A stretch of 64,000 nt of DNA from Boesenbergia rotunda (GCA_024364735.1 JAGFNQ010000290.1:377061-441060); one strand, 5' to 3'; positions 10,225 through 22,854 are shown, counted from the stretch's first letter. Translations and numbers: made by a program. The notes: generated by a model from the sequence alone, not told the origin.

Positions 10225-10375
10225 AGGATATCAGACCCTCCTAAGGTCTGAATCAAAGGATTTCAGGCCCTCGGAGGGCCTAAAGTCAAATGATTTCAGG
10301 CCCTAGGAGGGCCTGATATCCTTTGATATCAGGCCCTCCTCGAGCCTGATATGGTAAGATATCACCCCCTAGGTC
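10225..10375 (-). repeat. MULE 5' subterminal hairpin repeats
   Basis: Several overlapping inverted repeats of the form ATTTCAGGCCCT / AGGGCCTGATAT are packed in 150 bp. They match the style of the repeats at 1-90 and 540-665. They probably mark the outer end of the MULE on the transposase-promoter side. No clear long terminal inverted repeat was found. Confidence 0.5.
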
Positions 10376-11667
10376 GTATTCAACCATGAATTTATCGTAA
10401 GTTTACATAGATTCTGAGAACCCTATTTATGTAATGCATCGCACCATTAGAGTCCTTCTCCAAACAAAAAAATAGTAGAAAGAGTTGATCATGTATAAAA
10501 TTAGGTCTGATACCATATCAGAGCAGAATAGAATCTAGTTGAAATAAACCCTATAAGAACCCTTATACTATTTCTTTTCACCGTATACACAAATTTTAAG
10601 TAGCCAATCATACGTACATTACTAAATCTTTTTCTTCCGTCTATCAAACAAACTGTTGCTTGAAGTTTCTCCTTCAACACCTATCTTCCTAACGATTCTT
10701 TTAAGTCGACTCTTTGAAATCACCTCTAGAACAAGTCCACTATCTGGGGCAAGGTAGAAATATATATGTACCTTCGTGATGAGTCAAGTTGTGCAAAGGT
10801 AGAAATATATATATAGGGTGAGAAAACGTCGACTCCAGGGTCATCTGAACCACAATATGTTATTTTAAATTGAAAAATCTGAAAAAGTGGTTCGGATGTC
10901 TCGGAATTCCATTCGAGAAAGACAATTCTTGGTGGAGGGGTACAAGAGGAATATCACTACATTTGATGTACCCTTTGGTAAAAAGGAAATCTCAGTACAT
11001 CTTTTGGTAATTCCTAATTCTCACATGCACCGTTTGGTAAAAAGTTATTTTTTTAATTATATAATTTTACTATCCTCCTCCGTACCAATGAGCCTTACCT
11101 ATATGGGACTTCACAGTAAGACCATTTATATATGACTATCCTATCTTATGATAATAATAATTACCTTATTACTTCCAATACTATCAAATTTAAATTCTCT
11201 TACTATATTAAATTTAAAACTTTTCTACTTTCGGTGTTTTTTTTATCAAAATTTGAATTTAACATTTACTATTTTTATTTGTCAAATAGACCAAAACAAT
11301 ATTATTTATAAATAACCTGGAGTGTGTCTTGGATGCATATAGTAAATTCATTCATAGAAAAATATGGATTTAAAATTATTTGATGTTAACTTATAAATAA
11401 ATAAATAAATGATGTTTTTATGATAAAAAATATTTAAAATTATAATATATACATATTTTTATTTTTTAAAAAAATATTTTTATTTTTCTATTTTGTTTTT
11501 AAAAAATAAATATTTTATTTTATTTTTTTCAAAAAAATTATGCCTAAGCACGATTGTACAGCCCTGTATCGAACAGCATCGAGCCTTGGGCCACGAACCT
11601 GACGACGACTGGGTCCGGGCATAAAAATGAAATTGCCCCCTCAAGGAGGCGAGCGGAAGAGCTGGAG
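10376..11667 (+). promoter_or_regulatory. Intergenic region and presumed UVSSA promoter/5' UTR
   Basis: This stretch has no credible gene. 11150-11530 is very AT-rich, with TATA-like strings at several places (for example 11305-11312), none placed convincingly. 11555-11667 is GC-richer and leads into the first exon, with an open frame extending upstream of the chosen ATG, so it is probably 5' UTR. Confidence 0.35.
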
Positions 11668-14176
11668 ATGGGGGAAGAACCGGCGCCCGCGGTGCTGAGG
11701 CTTATCGAGAAGGCCACCAACTCGACGGCGCATGAGGTCGATCCTCGCCTCCTCAGAGTCATCAGTTTAACCATCCGCTATTCCGATGACGAGGTCCGCG
11801 CCGCCGTCCAATTTCTCATGTTCCAGATGCGAAAATCCCACTCACAGGTCCTCAATCGATAACCCCTTCAATGGAATTAATTATGAGTTATTTCAGCTCG
11901 CTTGTATGACAATTGACCCCCCAAACTCCAGTTTTTCCCTTTCTGCTCTAGATCTTGGGCATAATTAGGGTTCTGATTGGCCTTTAGATGGGTGGGATAT
12001 TCTTTTCTTGACCTGCTGAAAATTTATCAGGCTAGCTGATGATTGAAACTTATGATTTTTGCACAAATTAACTTCTTTGACTTTTCTCTGAAGGAAACGG
12101 AAGGGAAAGCCCACTTACTGTATTATTGAAGAAATATTTTCCCGAATTAACTTGATATTTCCTCTACGTTAAACAAACCTTCCTCAATAAGTAAGAGAAT
12201 CTTGTAAAGAATTCTTGAACTTGCCCTCTCTTGATTTCAGAAACAAAGCATGTATATTGATCTGCAATATGTTTCAAACTAATTTAATTTGTCTTATCTT
12301 TTCCTTCCAATTGTGAAATCCACAACTTTCCTGTAAAAAATTGTCTTACATTTTACATTGGATATAATCAATCCTGTCCTGTAATTATTGAATCAAGTGC
12401 TGGATTGCAGGTGCGGTACCTGGCTGTTCTTATCATTGATGAACTCTTCATGCGTTCAAAGCTTTTTAGATCCCTTCTAGTGATTCACTTCGACCAGTTC
12501 TTGAGCTTAAGTGTTGGTTTCAGGAGAAATATGCCTCTTCCTCCTCCTTTGTCCATTGCATCTAATTTGCGTAAAATGAGCATAGAACTACTAGAAAAAT
12601 GGAATGCTTCCTTTGGAATTTACTACAGACAACTAAGATTAGGTTTTGATTATCTAAAGAACACTCTCAGATATCAATTCCCCAATCGGATAGAAAATGC
12701 AGCTCATTTGCAACAAGAGAGAAGAGAAAGGGAAATAAGAACACAGCAGATTTTACTCAATAAGTTTGAACATCTAAAGGAAAACTTCCCTTCTTTCAAG
12801 AGTGAGATCCAATCAACAATTGATGAAGCTGAAGAATGTTTAGAAATTTTTAATGAAAAAGAAGAATTTTATCCACACAAGTTTATTGAGGAAGAAGAGT
12901 TGGAAGAATTTCAATCACTTGCACTAAGGAAAATTCGTTTAGAATCACTGAAGGAGGGTCAAAAGGTTCAAGAGACTAGTGACAACAAAGCCATCTTTGA
13001 TGCACTGAGAGAGTTGTTTAAACTTCTAGTCTTGAAACATTTGACATCGATACGAGAGTGGATATCAGTACTTATCAGAGTGGAGCACAGTGACAACAGA
13101 TTCAGGGAAACTGCATTGAAGGAATTGATTGACATCCAAAAGCATATCCATTCTGTTAGAAATAGATGTGTTCAATTAGGGTGTGTTCTGAATGACCCTT
13201 CCAATGAGGAAGAGGAAGACTTTTGGGAAGAGGGTAAAATAGAAGATTGCATATTGGAGAAGTCGAGCAGGTACGACAGCTTAGTTCAAAGGCCTGTGGA
13301 AGCTCCAACTATGGGAAAAGACAAGAATGCAATGCCATTAGGTGAAAATAACTTATTTGCTAATTCTGGTTCATCATCTCCAAGGTCAAAACTTTTGGCT
13401 GAAGCACCAGTGTTGCCTTGGGGTCCATTCTTGGATTATTGGGGCTCAAGAGGAGATGTTTTGGCAAACCAGAGGGGGCTTGAACTAGAGAGCCACTGGG
13501 GTAGAGTGGATTTTGATGCCGTTATTCCTGCTGAGAAGATTGCAGAGCTGAGCTTTCATCATACTGTATATGAAGAAGAGCAGGTAGAAATCCAACCATG
13601 CCTTGCTCCTTTAAGAAAAGGTGGGCTTTGTCAAAGAAGGGACTTGAGAATATGTCCGTTCCATGGACCTATTATTCCTCGTGATTCTAATGGAAATCCT
13701 TTAGGTGAAAGTCTATCTAATAAAGGGATAACTGAAAAAAATTCTTCCATCACTACAAATGGACAAAGTGATGCCATGTGTGCAGAAGAATCTCTCAATC
13801 TGAACAAGGTATCAGTTGAGCAATTGGCAAAACAAACAGTCAAGAATGCCAGGGAAAGAGAGAGAAATGGCAAGCTGTTGAAGAGGGCAAAACTTGCAAA
13901 AGTTCGTGAGCATAATGACATGGTCTTGAAAGAAGCAGCAATTGCTTCCACATCATACTCAGAGCTTCTGGACAATATAGAGAAGCCTTACAAGAAAACC
14001 AAAATGAACCAAAGAAAAAGAAACCCACATTGTCATCAATGTTGAAGAAGAAAGTTACACCAAAAGATAGAATAAGTCAAAGGCTCTTGCATACCCGAGT
14101 AACCGATTCTGCAATTAGGCAGTTGATGCAGGGGGAAGATTTGAACTACAGACAAGCTTTCCCAAATCAGTGGTAG
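11668..14176 (+). CDS. UVSSA: UV-stimulated scaffold protein A homologue (transcription-coupled repair)
   Basis: Two exons, 11668-11847 and 12411-14176, are joined by a 563-bp GT-AG intron in phase 0. UVSSA binds stalled RNA polymerase II with CSA/CSB and brings in TFIIH for transcription-coupled nucleotide excision repair in the nucleus. Residues 1-150 form a VHS/ENTH-like helical region. An acidic patch with an aromatic core (EEEEDFWEEGK, about residue 331) resembles the TFIIH p62-binding segment of animal UVSSA. A C-terminal DUF2043 zinc motif, CX9CX7CX2H, lies near residues 457-478 and is followed by GPIIPRDSNGNP. The frame entered at 12411 stops at 14043-14045, but the family-like C terminus (SSMLKKKVTPKDRISQRLL to the TAG at 14174) continues one base out of register. 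The switch lies within about 13985-14010. Expected length is about 648 residues. Start chosen at MGEEP. Confidence 0.88.
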
Positions 14177-15710
14177 CTAGCTTGTGCACTAGACTAATTT
14201 AATCCTTCGTCATTTGTCTTTATTTTCACCAGCAAGCACATTTCTGCAAGTATAAAGAGTATCTAAAGAGGTGGACGTCTTCTTTCATCCTGTAGCGCAA
14301 CTTTTTTTTTTTTTTTCATTCTTTCACCCTTCTAAATTTCTGTTGGTTGAATATATGTTTCTCAATGGTTTGTAGATTCCATGACCACGGTTTTTGGTAT
14401 ATACCAATCTCAAATAGGATATATATGTATGGTGGTTATATTATGTCTGAAATTGGTTCCTGTTGGATTCCCATCTATGTGATTGTCACAGAAAACTGGG
14501 TCTTCATCCGTTTGCTTTTGATTTATGTTTTTTTTCATAATGCTATAAAGATTGCACCACGAATGAAAGTAAGATTTCTTGAATTATACTTGTTGAGATC
14601 TTGTTCTTAACAATTCGCATTATATTTGCCATCCACTGCAATTATTTTTTCTGTGACAGATACATATAAACAGAGGAAGAGAGAAACACACTGTTGTGAT
14701 TGATGAAAAAATTGTGAAGATTATTATAATTGCGTTCTTGTAGTATTCTGCAGGTTGAAGGAGCAACGGTGCTTTACAATTATAAATAGTGTAGAAACTA
14801 AAGGGATCTCCATTAGGGTGTTTATAATGCTCTGTACATTTTGTATATCATTAATATTGAATGCATTCTTTTTTAGAGATTGTCTTGTCCGGGACCAATG
14901 CAAATTTCAACCCCGCTATAATAAATTTCAGAGTAAAAGCTAAGGGATAAAATCGCTCAGGTTAAGTCAGCCTAAGCAAAGAGGTAAGCCGACATGGACA
15001 TGCAATTCTCGAGCCAACAAACTCGTCTGTTTAGATAGACCAAAGGAAACGTATAGGTGAACTCAAGATGAGAGACCATGGTACGAAAGGAAAAAGGTCA
15101 ACTCAAGAGATAACTGAGATGACCTGTAATTGACTAGGTCGACTACAGATATTTGAATTGAGATAAATGATGTTCTGTTGCCCATCTAGACATACATCGG
15201 CTCAAGGAAAGTTTGGGTCAAGCATTATTAATTGTCCCTCGACAAGGATTTGGGTTGACCTAGAAATAGTTTGGGCAGTTTTTCAAAGAGGTCTTTGACA
15301 ATTGAAACCAAACCCTCACTTAATATGAAAAATCAAGCAACATATTCAATTAATCAACAAATTAAAATTAGATACCGTAACTCTGTCTATACGGCGTCAC
15401 TACATTTTACTAACCAACCACAACATGAAACATATAATTGTAAAGTGCAAAACACTAGTAGGACCAGCATGTTCCTCCCGTTTGCCACACTAACTCCTTT
15501 CTCTAAACACTCTAGGGTTTCATGCCCTCTCCCCCGCCAGAGAATCCAAGGCAAACAACAAAGTTAGGCATTAGTTCAAAGCTATAAGTAACAATTGTTG
15601 ATTCCTCTCTAATGATTAGCAATTGTTGTATTCGATTCCTTATGTAAAGATTAGGGATATCTAGAGCTTATTTATTTTTCAAATTCTTTGTTACTTTGTC
15701 ATACAATTGG
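14177..15710. other. UVSSA 3' flank and unassigned sequence
   Basis: 14177 to about 14940 is AT-rich and fits a 3' UTR and downstream flank, with a poly-T run at 14303-14318. 14950-15300 changes composition and holds GGTCAACTCAAG-type repeats, perhaps an old LTR fragment. Small frames at 14347-14610, 14755-14943 and 15271-15567 have no recognisable features. Confidence 0.35.
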
Positions 15711-18076
15711 ATCTATTGGGACTGAATGGTGATGAGATGGTCAAAAGACAGAGGGGGGTGAATATTGATTCTACTTGTAATTTTAGCAATTAGATACGAA
15801 ATGGAATAGAATTAAAAACAAAATGAATACTGACAACTAGCATTTTATGTCATTTTATTTGCTCATTTATTTAGCATTTTTTATCCTCTCGTACTTTTAA
15901 ATCATGCTTATATCGCATTTTACGATTAGGATCTATTTTTGGAGCTTATTATAATTTCCTCTAAATTTTGGCATTATTTCATAATTTTCGGTAGGGAATT
16001 AAAGATGAACTTTGGACCAAGGCTTGGATCAAGGAAGCATAAAGAGTCAAAGATTTAGAGCAAGTTGGAGCGAATTTGACTCGAGTTGGAAGTCAAACGG
16101 AGGAGATCAAGCTGAATTAATCTGGACCGTCGATCGAAATCTAAAGAGATCTCAATCCTTCATTCAGATTTTGTGCATCTAGTCCTTATCCCGATCTGAA
16201 GGAATCCAACCATTGATTGGAATCAAGCAACCAAGAGGGCTGAACCCAAGCTGGGCTCGAAGGGGGCTGCTGGGAAGGAAATGGCTGGGCCGAACCCAAG
16301 CTGGGCCGAACCCAAGGATGAGGAGAAATCACAAAAAGCTCAGCGCAGGAAATGCACTGGATTTTTATCTTCGACACACACGCCGAATCGATTGGATCCG
16401 CTCCACCCTCACCTGTCGGCGGTCCATCTCCTCACAGCCGCCGGCCGGAGCTCCATCACCGCCATCTTCTTCGTCTCCTCTTCTTCTACCCCGACTCCAT
16501 CTCATCTCTTCCACTTCTCCTCTTCTTTTCTCTCAACCCACGCACACCTCTTCACATTCGCAACCCTAGATGCGCCTGCATCTCCCCTTCTGCTTCCCAT
16601 CAGCAACCCTTCATCCGACCTCCAGCCGGCAGCCACAGCTCTTCAACAGCTCCGGCCAGCAGCTCCCTCTCACAGCGGGCAGCAGCAACTTCTCCATCAC
16701 AACAAATTCGGCAGCAGCTCCTTCATCCAGTTGATTGGTTTCCTTCCTCAGATTTGGTTGTTATGTATTGATTGTTGGATGTTTATGTGTTTTTGAGTGA
16801 ATGCTTGTATTTGATGGATCGTACTTGAAGTAATTTAGAACATGCCTATCTTGTGTTTGATTAAATGCCTCTTAGAACAGTTACTTTCAATTGTGATATT
16901 TCTTAGTTGCTTAACTTTTGTTTTGTATTGTTCTTCCTATTGCTTTAAGTTACATGTCTTCATTTAAATGCAATTAAGTTAGATTAGATTTCTTTACTGT
17001 TGTAGGTTTTGCTCCATGTTTAGTTTCGTCAATGCTTTATTTCAAGTCGCCCTTTTCTTTTCTGCAAGAATAGTTTAGATTAGATGAGATCTCCTTTACT
17101 CGCATTGTCTTTCATTAATCAGGATTAGATTTCATACTTGCTTTGCTATTTCATTTCGTAGTCATAACACTCAAATCCAAGACCCCAGTTTAATGTCCAA
17201 AAATCCAAAAGCAATAACGTGGAATCCTAGGATTATTAATCCATCATTACATTCCTTAAGAGAGACGACTCGAGTTACTTAGAGGAGTTCGATACTTTAA
17301 TTGTATTTGAAACCGTAACACGACTAAAACGGTTATCAAATACCAATGCTAATACGTGTGTTTATGTGGGTTAGAACTTTTGTTCTTACTTCACTACCTA
17401 TGATCTTTTGGCACATCACTTCCAAAGCATTCTATATTTCATCTTTTGTAAATTTCTTTCGGAGGTAGCTCTTCTAAACTTTCAAAATAGAGCAATTGAG
17501 GCTTACAATAAGGAGAAGAGTTTACGATGAGCTTTCAAGATTACATAATTATAGCATTAGCTCCAAACATCTCCTCTTTACCCATCGTTTAAATAGCCCT
17601 CCAAAGATTTTAGCTACTAATTATCATTCTGCTATGCTGACTAGGTTCCATCATCAATCAATTGATGTATGTAACTGTTACTCCATCCAACTATTATCAC
17701 ATAACATTTTCTCATTAGTGACTCTCTAGCCTTTTGGTTTAGCTTCAGTCAATTTGATACTTTTGTTAGTCAAATCATCCTTAATCAATTGACTCTCCAG
17801 TTGACTCGACTACAAAAAAAAACTCATCCTACTGTTGGTTGATTAGACAAAGTTGACTATTGGGTCAACTTAGCTACCATCCGCTGACATGATCAACTCA
17901 ACAAGACTCCATCTTCAAATTTGAATAGAAAATATGTTCACTACCTAGAACACTCAATTAGACTATTTAGTCCACTTGACCCCTAGTCGACTAAAAGAAT
18001 CCTCAGTCAATTAGATCATCGATTATGACCATTTTAAAAGTTGAGTCTGCATAAGTTGAGGTATACCCTCTATCAA
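15711..18076 (-). repeat. Degraded Copia-type LTR fragment, interrupted
   Basis: The sequence at 15711-15830 carries the G-rich box CAGAGGGGGGTGAATATTG typical of the LTR ends in this window. It appears to resume at 17351-18076 after an inserted block. The resumed part has many GTCAACT / AGTTGAC-like short inverted motifs. No protein is encoded. The outer boundaries are uncertain. Confidence 0.45.
15831..17350 (+). mobile_element. Candidate solo LTR, Ty3-like (1520 bp)
   Basis: The block starts TGACAACTAG and is followed by AATAC at 17351-17355, matching AATAC at 15826-15830 just before it. This is a possible 5-bp target duplication. A GC-rich, pyrimidine-rich leader-like stretch (16380-16700) gives overlapping Ser/Pro-rich frames on the plus strand, as often seen in Ty3 LTR transcripts. 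The 3' end is GCT rather than the expected CA, so the boundary is less secure than for the other solo LTRs here. Confidence 0.5.
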
Positions 18077-18975
18077 AAGCATTGACATGATCTGATGGCC
18101 AAATTAGAGGGGGTGAACAGCGATTATACAACCTTCAAGTTCAATTTAAACTACTCTTATTATTGAGCTAGCAAGGTCAATCACAATTAGCACAATGAAA
18201 ATAAAACATATAAAGCAATCATACTTACCAATCACTTATACCTTTATTAATATAGTTTGACAACCCCTAATTTTTATTGCACAACTTATGATCAAGTCGG
18301 TGGGTCACTCTTGTTGGTACTTGAAGCACTGACTAATTGAACATGAATTTTGATATTGACAAAGCTTTATAGTTAAGATTATTTGAGATCTAATATGTTG
18401 AATTGAGTATGCAGAAAAGTCCTAATTGTGTTAGATATTAAGTCCTGGTCATAGTGATTGGGCATTAAGTCTTAGTCCTGTGAGTTGGGCAACGAAGATC
18501 TGGTTTGGAGGATTGGTCACTAAGTCTTATTCGTGTGGGTTAGGCAACAAAGACCTGCACTAGAAAATTGGGCATGAAGATCTGGTCGAGAAGACCACGC
18601 AGGAGTCTTGATAGATCGAGAATGACGGGCAAGAGTCGAGGCGGATTAAGGATCGGACGTCGAGAGCCCCGAAAGTCAAGGATCAGATATTGAGCAAAAA
18701 TCCAACCAGGAGTTTAGCAAAAGGTAAGTTCTCCTTAGAGGAGTAGGTGAGAGCGTGTTCCCCATCAAGGGAACAGTAGGAATTGGTCTGACTAAAGATT
18801 TCGATTGAAACATAAAAGTCAGGACCAAACTGTCCAAGACTGTCAATTACATTTCATTTCAATATTACATATATTTGTTTGTATTTTTCTAACTTTGTGA
18901 TGCAAGAAGACACAATTGAAGAAAACTAGAAAAAAGTCTCCAGGCGCTCGGAGCCAGTCCAGGCGCCCAAAGGTC
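18077..18975 (-). repeat. LTR fragment of an unassigned Copia-type family
   Basis: The G-rich box TAGAGGGGGTGAACAGCG lies at about 18105-18122. Repeated units like AAGTCTTAGTCCTGTGAGTTGGGCA are found at 18420-18580. GGCGC/GCGCC-type inverted motifs lie near 18940-18990. No coding capacity was seen. Confidence 0.4.
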
Positions 18976-21339
18976 TAAGCGCTTGGGCACTAGTTGATTT
19001 CGCAAGGCAAACTATCTAAACTTCTCTAGTTTGGTTGTGACAGAATTTAGCTTGCTTGAGAGGGAGGAGAGAGAGAGAGAGAAGAAGTAGAGAAGAAGAG
19101 GAGAGAGAGAAGATCTTTAGGAGAAGGGTTGGATAGGTAGAATCTAGAATTTCGTTCTCACAACAATGCTAGTTGATGTCCCATATATTGTTCATATCCT
19201 ACTCTTTATGTCGATGTCCTTGTAGAGATCCTAACTACGTACCGGTGTTAGCCATGCCGAAGCACACCAGAGTGCTTCCCCCTTTGGGCATCCAGAGTCA
19301 TTAGATAGACAAGATAACTTAGGATGTCCAGTTTAGCATGGCATACATGTGTCACTTAGGTGACCCTAGACATATGATTCTAAATTATATAAGCCATCTC
19401 CTAATACAGGATAGAGAGAAACCTCTTCTATCACTAAGGCCTGAGACGTCCGGTTGAAAGGTTAGCCCTATCACTAAGGCTCCCTGGGCATATGATCTTG
19501 GACACTCCCTGGTGGCGATTGAACTCTCACAACTACATAGAAATAATTCACCATTCAAGCATTTCAATAAACACATATAAGGCAACATACATAAGAGAAC
19601 AAGCATAGACATTTCATTGAATAAAAAAATACATCAATACATAATTCATACAATATCATCACTTTGTAGCTACCTCCTACATCCTAGATTTGGAGAACCA
19701 CTCCATTGTAAAGGAGATACAACAAGAAGACAATAAAGAGTAACACCTATAACCCAAAACCTAGGGAGAAAAGGGAGGAGGATACTTATCGTGGTGTCGC
19801 AGGTCTTCTTGAAGTGTCTCCTTGCTCCGGAGGTGGGCGGATAAGTGAGGTGAAGGCTCTAAGGTTTCCCTTAGTGGGGAAAATCCTTCTCCAAGCCAAG
19901 GGGTGGAGTACCAAAGCCAATGATATGAGAAAAGGGGAGAAACCCCCTCTTTATAGTCGATTCTGCATGGGGTGGCACGGGCCGTGTGGCGAGGCAGGCC
20001 CCCCATGCGATCTAGTTCAAGGGCATGTGGCTTGGTATGGCCTGACCTTGGGGGAGCACGACCTTGCTTTCGGCGGACACAGTCGTGCCTAAGAGAGGCA
20101 CGGCCGTGTGAACCATTTTTGGACCTCAAGATACCATTTTAATAAGTTAGTGTCCTCAGTAACATTGTTTATCTTTATGTTCTCTTCAACTTTTATGTAG
20201 AGATTATCAAGCGATTCCAACCGAGCAAGAAGTTATGACCAGTTTACTCTCACTATGTAATCTGTCCAGAGGCACGACCGTGCCACTAACTGTGCCCAAT
20301 TGCACGCCCTCGTACCTCCCCAAGACTTGGTTTTAAGGGATGATGTCTTCATGAGAGTTGTAGATCCTCAAGTCCTCTTCAGTCTGATATAAATAACAGC
20401 TAAAACCACCAACTGAATGAGAAGTTATGGTCGTTACGAAATCGGTCCGCAGTGCAGTCTAGGTGTGCCACTTCACACGGCTGTGCCATGACTCCTTTTG
20501 GCACAGCTAGATGTTATTTTTTGGGTCTAAGGCATGAAGGAAAGTTGTAGATGTTGAAGTCCTCTTCAATTTGATATAAATATCAGCCTAGCACTCTAGC
20601 AAGATGTTATGATTGTTTAAAGATCAATCCACAGTGTAATCCTTTTCATAAGTGTGTCTCCTTAGCATGCGACTATGTCTTGCTAATATTTCATCCAAAC
20701 ATGCTCGATTTTGCTCTAAAAAGTCATCCTATCAATGAAAACCAACAAAGGGTAGTTCTCCGAACTAAAATAGTAAAAGTAACAAGAATTATAGAAAATA
20801 GGATGCAACAACATAGAATATAGCCAAGAAAAGTAAGTGAATAAGCGTTAATAGTAGTATAAAAATGTGTCTATTCTATGCTCATCATAGCCCCAGACTT
20901 AAACCTTTGCTTGTCCTCAAGCAAAAAACCACAATCTAAACTCATTTGTCTATATAGTATATCATTTTTCTCAATGAATTAATCTAACTCTGTCAACTAG
21001 TTTCGTTGGTAGGCATGATATCAAAACAATATAAGTGTGACCCAAGTCTTAGTCCTCCGTGCTTAGTGCGATAAGTGGTCATAGTCTTTCAAGTTTCAAT
21101 CTCTATGCCTAATTAAGTGGTAATCTAACCGTGCTCCTTATGTTTCTGGCATTAGGTACTTATCTGCCTTATGCTCGGTTCATCCCTCTTAGTCTACCCC
21201 AAGGTCTCAAAGGCAAGGCTCAGAATCAAGAGAAATTTAGTATTTATTTCTCCAGTAACCTAACTCGGTCTCAAAGGGGGCTCCACCGGAAAATCTTCTG
21301 GTGCATCTCCCTAACGCTCGTGTTAATCTCGCAGGCGTG
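18976..21339. repeat. Dispersed repeat, copy 1, with degraded internal sequence
   Basis: 18976-20700 matches 48600-49861 plus 52182-52850: a GA-rich run near 19060-19110, then CACGACC/GGCACGG motifs. It also holds about three loose tandem copies of a unit with GTAGAT-CTCAAGTCCTCTTC followed by GTTATGGTCGTTACG. The style is that of a long Ty3-type LTR. 20880-20940 resembles noncoding sequence often seen in plant Ty3 elements. Reading frames here are short and unsupported. Confidence 0.5.
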
Positions 21340-21503
21340 GACATCCTCTCCCTGTCATCGTCGCCGTGGGTTGCGCTTTAGTGACTCGCCGTCCACGTCG
21401 TTTGCTTCCGGAATAAGTTTTGACATCCTCTCCTCGTCATCGTCGTCGTGGGTTGCACTTTGGTGACTCGCCATCTCTGTTGTTCGCTTCCGGAACACTA
21501 GAT
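21340..21503. repeat. Two-copy tandem repeat, 82-bp period
   Basis: 21340-21421 and 21422-21503 are two diverged copies, both starting GACATCCTCTCC and including TCATCGTCG and CGTGGGTTGCGCTTT-like segments. No function can be inferred. Confidence 0.75.
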
Positions 21504-22436
21504 ATCGAGGATAGAAGGACCAACTCATACAAGATAATATACATAGAAAGTTTAGGTCAGATTTCGATACTCTCGTCACTTGGGTAGCAATTATGCATTG
21601 TTAGATGTCACTAGCTCATTACTTATGTATCTAAAATAGTTTTAGAAACATTGCCACGTTATGAGAGTCTATTGGATTACACACAAAGAACATGTTGGTT
21701 TGGAGATGAGTTTATTTTAGTTTGAGTAAAATATGATGAACCTTAAGATTATAGGGTAAACTCTAATCCGAAATTCGATTAATCGTGTTAGACTCAAATG
21801 AATCTAACCTTTGGGTTATGGGATTGAGTCTAATCCGAATTAGACTCATTGGATTAGACTCAATCACTAAAAAGGGTTAATGTCTATTAAAAGAGTTTAA
21901 TGGAGCATTATTAAAGAGGAAGATCAAAAGGCAAAATTTTTGATATTCATTGGATAAATACAAAAGGTTAAGAGTTTAATGGAGCATTATTAAAGAGGAA
22001 GACTAAGAGACAAACTTTTGATTTTCATTGGATGAATACAAAAGACTTTGTCATTTTTTTGAAAAATAGAGTGAGAGTTCATCATCTTCTTCCGCTTGGC
22101 CTAATCCCTTATCTTCCTCTTTGGCTGAACCATTCAAGTGGCTAGCACTATGAAGGTAGTTCTTCTCCAAATTAATCTAAGTTCATGCGACAAACGTAGA
22201 CGTGTTCATGTGAATACTAGTAGAGGTGAGACTGCTTTGATCGTGCTAGATCCGCTAAACCAAAGTTACTGTCGGGATTATACTACTCCCTTATCTTGAC
22301 ATCTATCTAAGGTAGGTCAATGGAACAAAGGTAATCATTTTATCAAACATTGTATATTATTTTCGCATGAATCTCTAAAATAGATCGATTTTTTTGCTAC
22401 GTATAAATATTGTTTTCGCAAAAGATCCTTATAATC
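21504..22436 (+). repeat. Diverged LTR fragment related to 39184-40853
   Basis: It shares ordered segments with the LTR at 39184-40853. Examples are the ACTTGGGTAGCAATTATGCATTG stretch, GATTGAGTC.. AATCC blocks, a CTTCCTCTTTGGCTG-like segment, and a terminal TTCGCATG..ATTATTTTCG-like end. Two tandem copies of a 79-bp unit start at 21892 and 21971. The intact Copia element at 22437 is inserted at its right end. Confidence 0.6.
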
Positions 22437-22854
22437 TGTTGGCACAGAATCGATGAGTAGCGGAGAAAATAAACCAGAAGGTTGCTGCAGAAGAGGACTA
22501 ACTGCGGCAGAAGACGAACAAAAACAAAAAAAACTGCTACAGTAGATGAACAAACAAAAACTGCTGTAGAAGAAGGCAAAACAAGACTGCTGCGGAAACA
22601 GAGAGAAGAAGACGAATAGAGGAACAGAAAAACACGAAGGTATGAACTGGGAAAAAATATTATTTCTGTCAATTTGATTCCTCTACACCAGACCCCTTTA
22701 AATACTGTGTAAGAGATAACATTTTGACTCATAAAATAGGAAAGATTATCACTAATGTAAAAATAAATAAATAAAATTAAATCATGAATGAGAAACTTGC
22801 GGAAGGAGAAAAACGTGGTGCGTGATAACCCCATGTCCGAATTATTTGCTTACA
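22437..22854 (-). repeat. 3' LTR of the intact Copia element (418 bp)
   Basis: It starts TGTTGGCACAG and ends TTGCTTACA on the plus strand. A GAAGA/AACAAA-rich region lies in the first half. Minus-strand frames at 22335-22834 occur again in the other LTR and are not genes. Confidence 0.95.

Larger units (their letters stand above)
1..10375 (-). mobile_element. Mutator-like element (MULE), decayed, split by a nested Copia element
   Basis: This is a DNA transposon of the Mutator superfamily, read on the minus strand. Transposase coding sequence lies at 8292-9830 and its zinc-knuckle C terminus at 864-1165. Both ends carry similar short GGCCTGAAAT/ATTTCAGGCC hairpin repeats (1-90, 540-665 and 10225-10375), which I read as subterminal repeats. 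Without the 7.1-kb insertion at 1166-8291 the element would be about 3.3 kb. The left end may lie outside the window and I could not define terminal inverted repeats or a 9-bp target duplication. In-frame stops make this copy non-autonomous. Confidence 0.75.

Noticed and set aside
16213..16796. Three overlapping plus-strand frames, Ser/Pro-rich, up to 171 codons
   Set aside because: All three frames are open because of pyrimidine-rich composition inside a candidate LTR. No conserved domain and no preferred frame.
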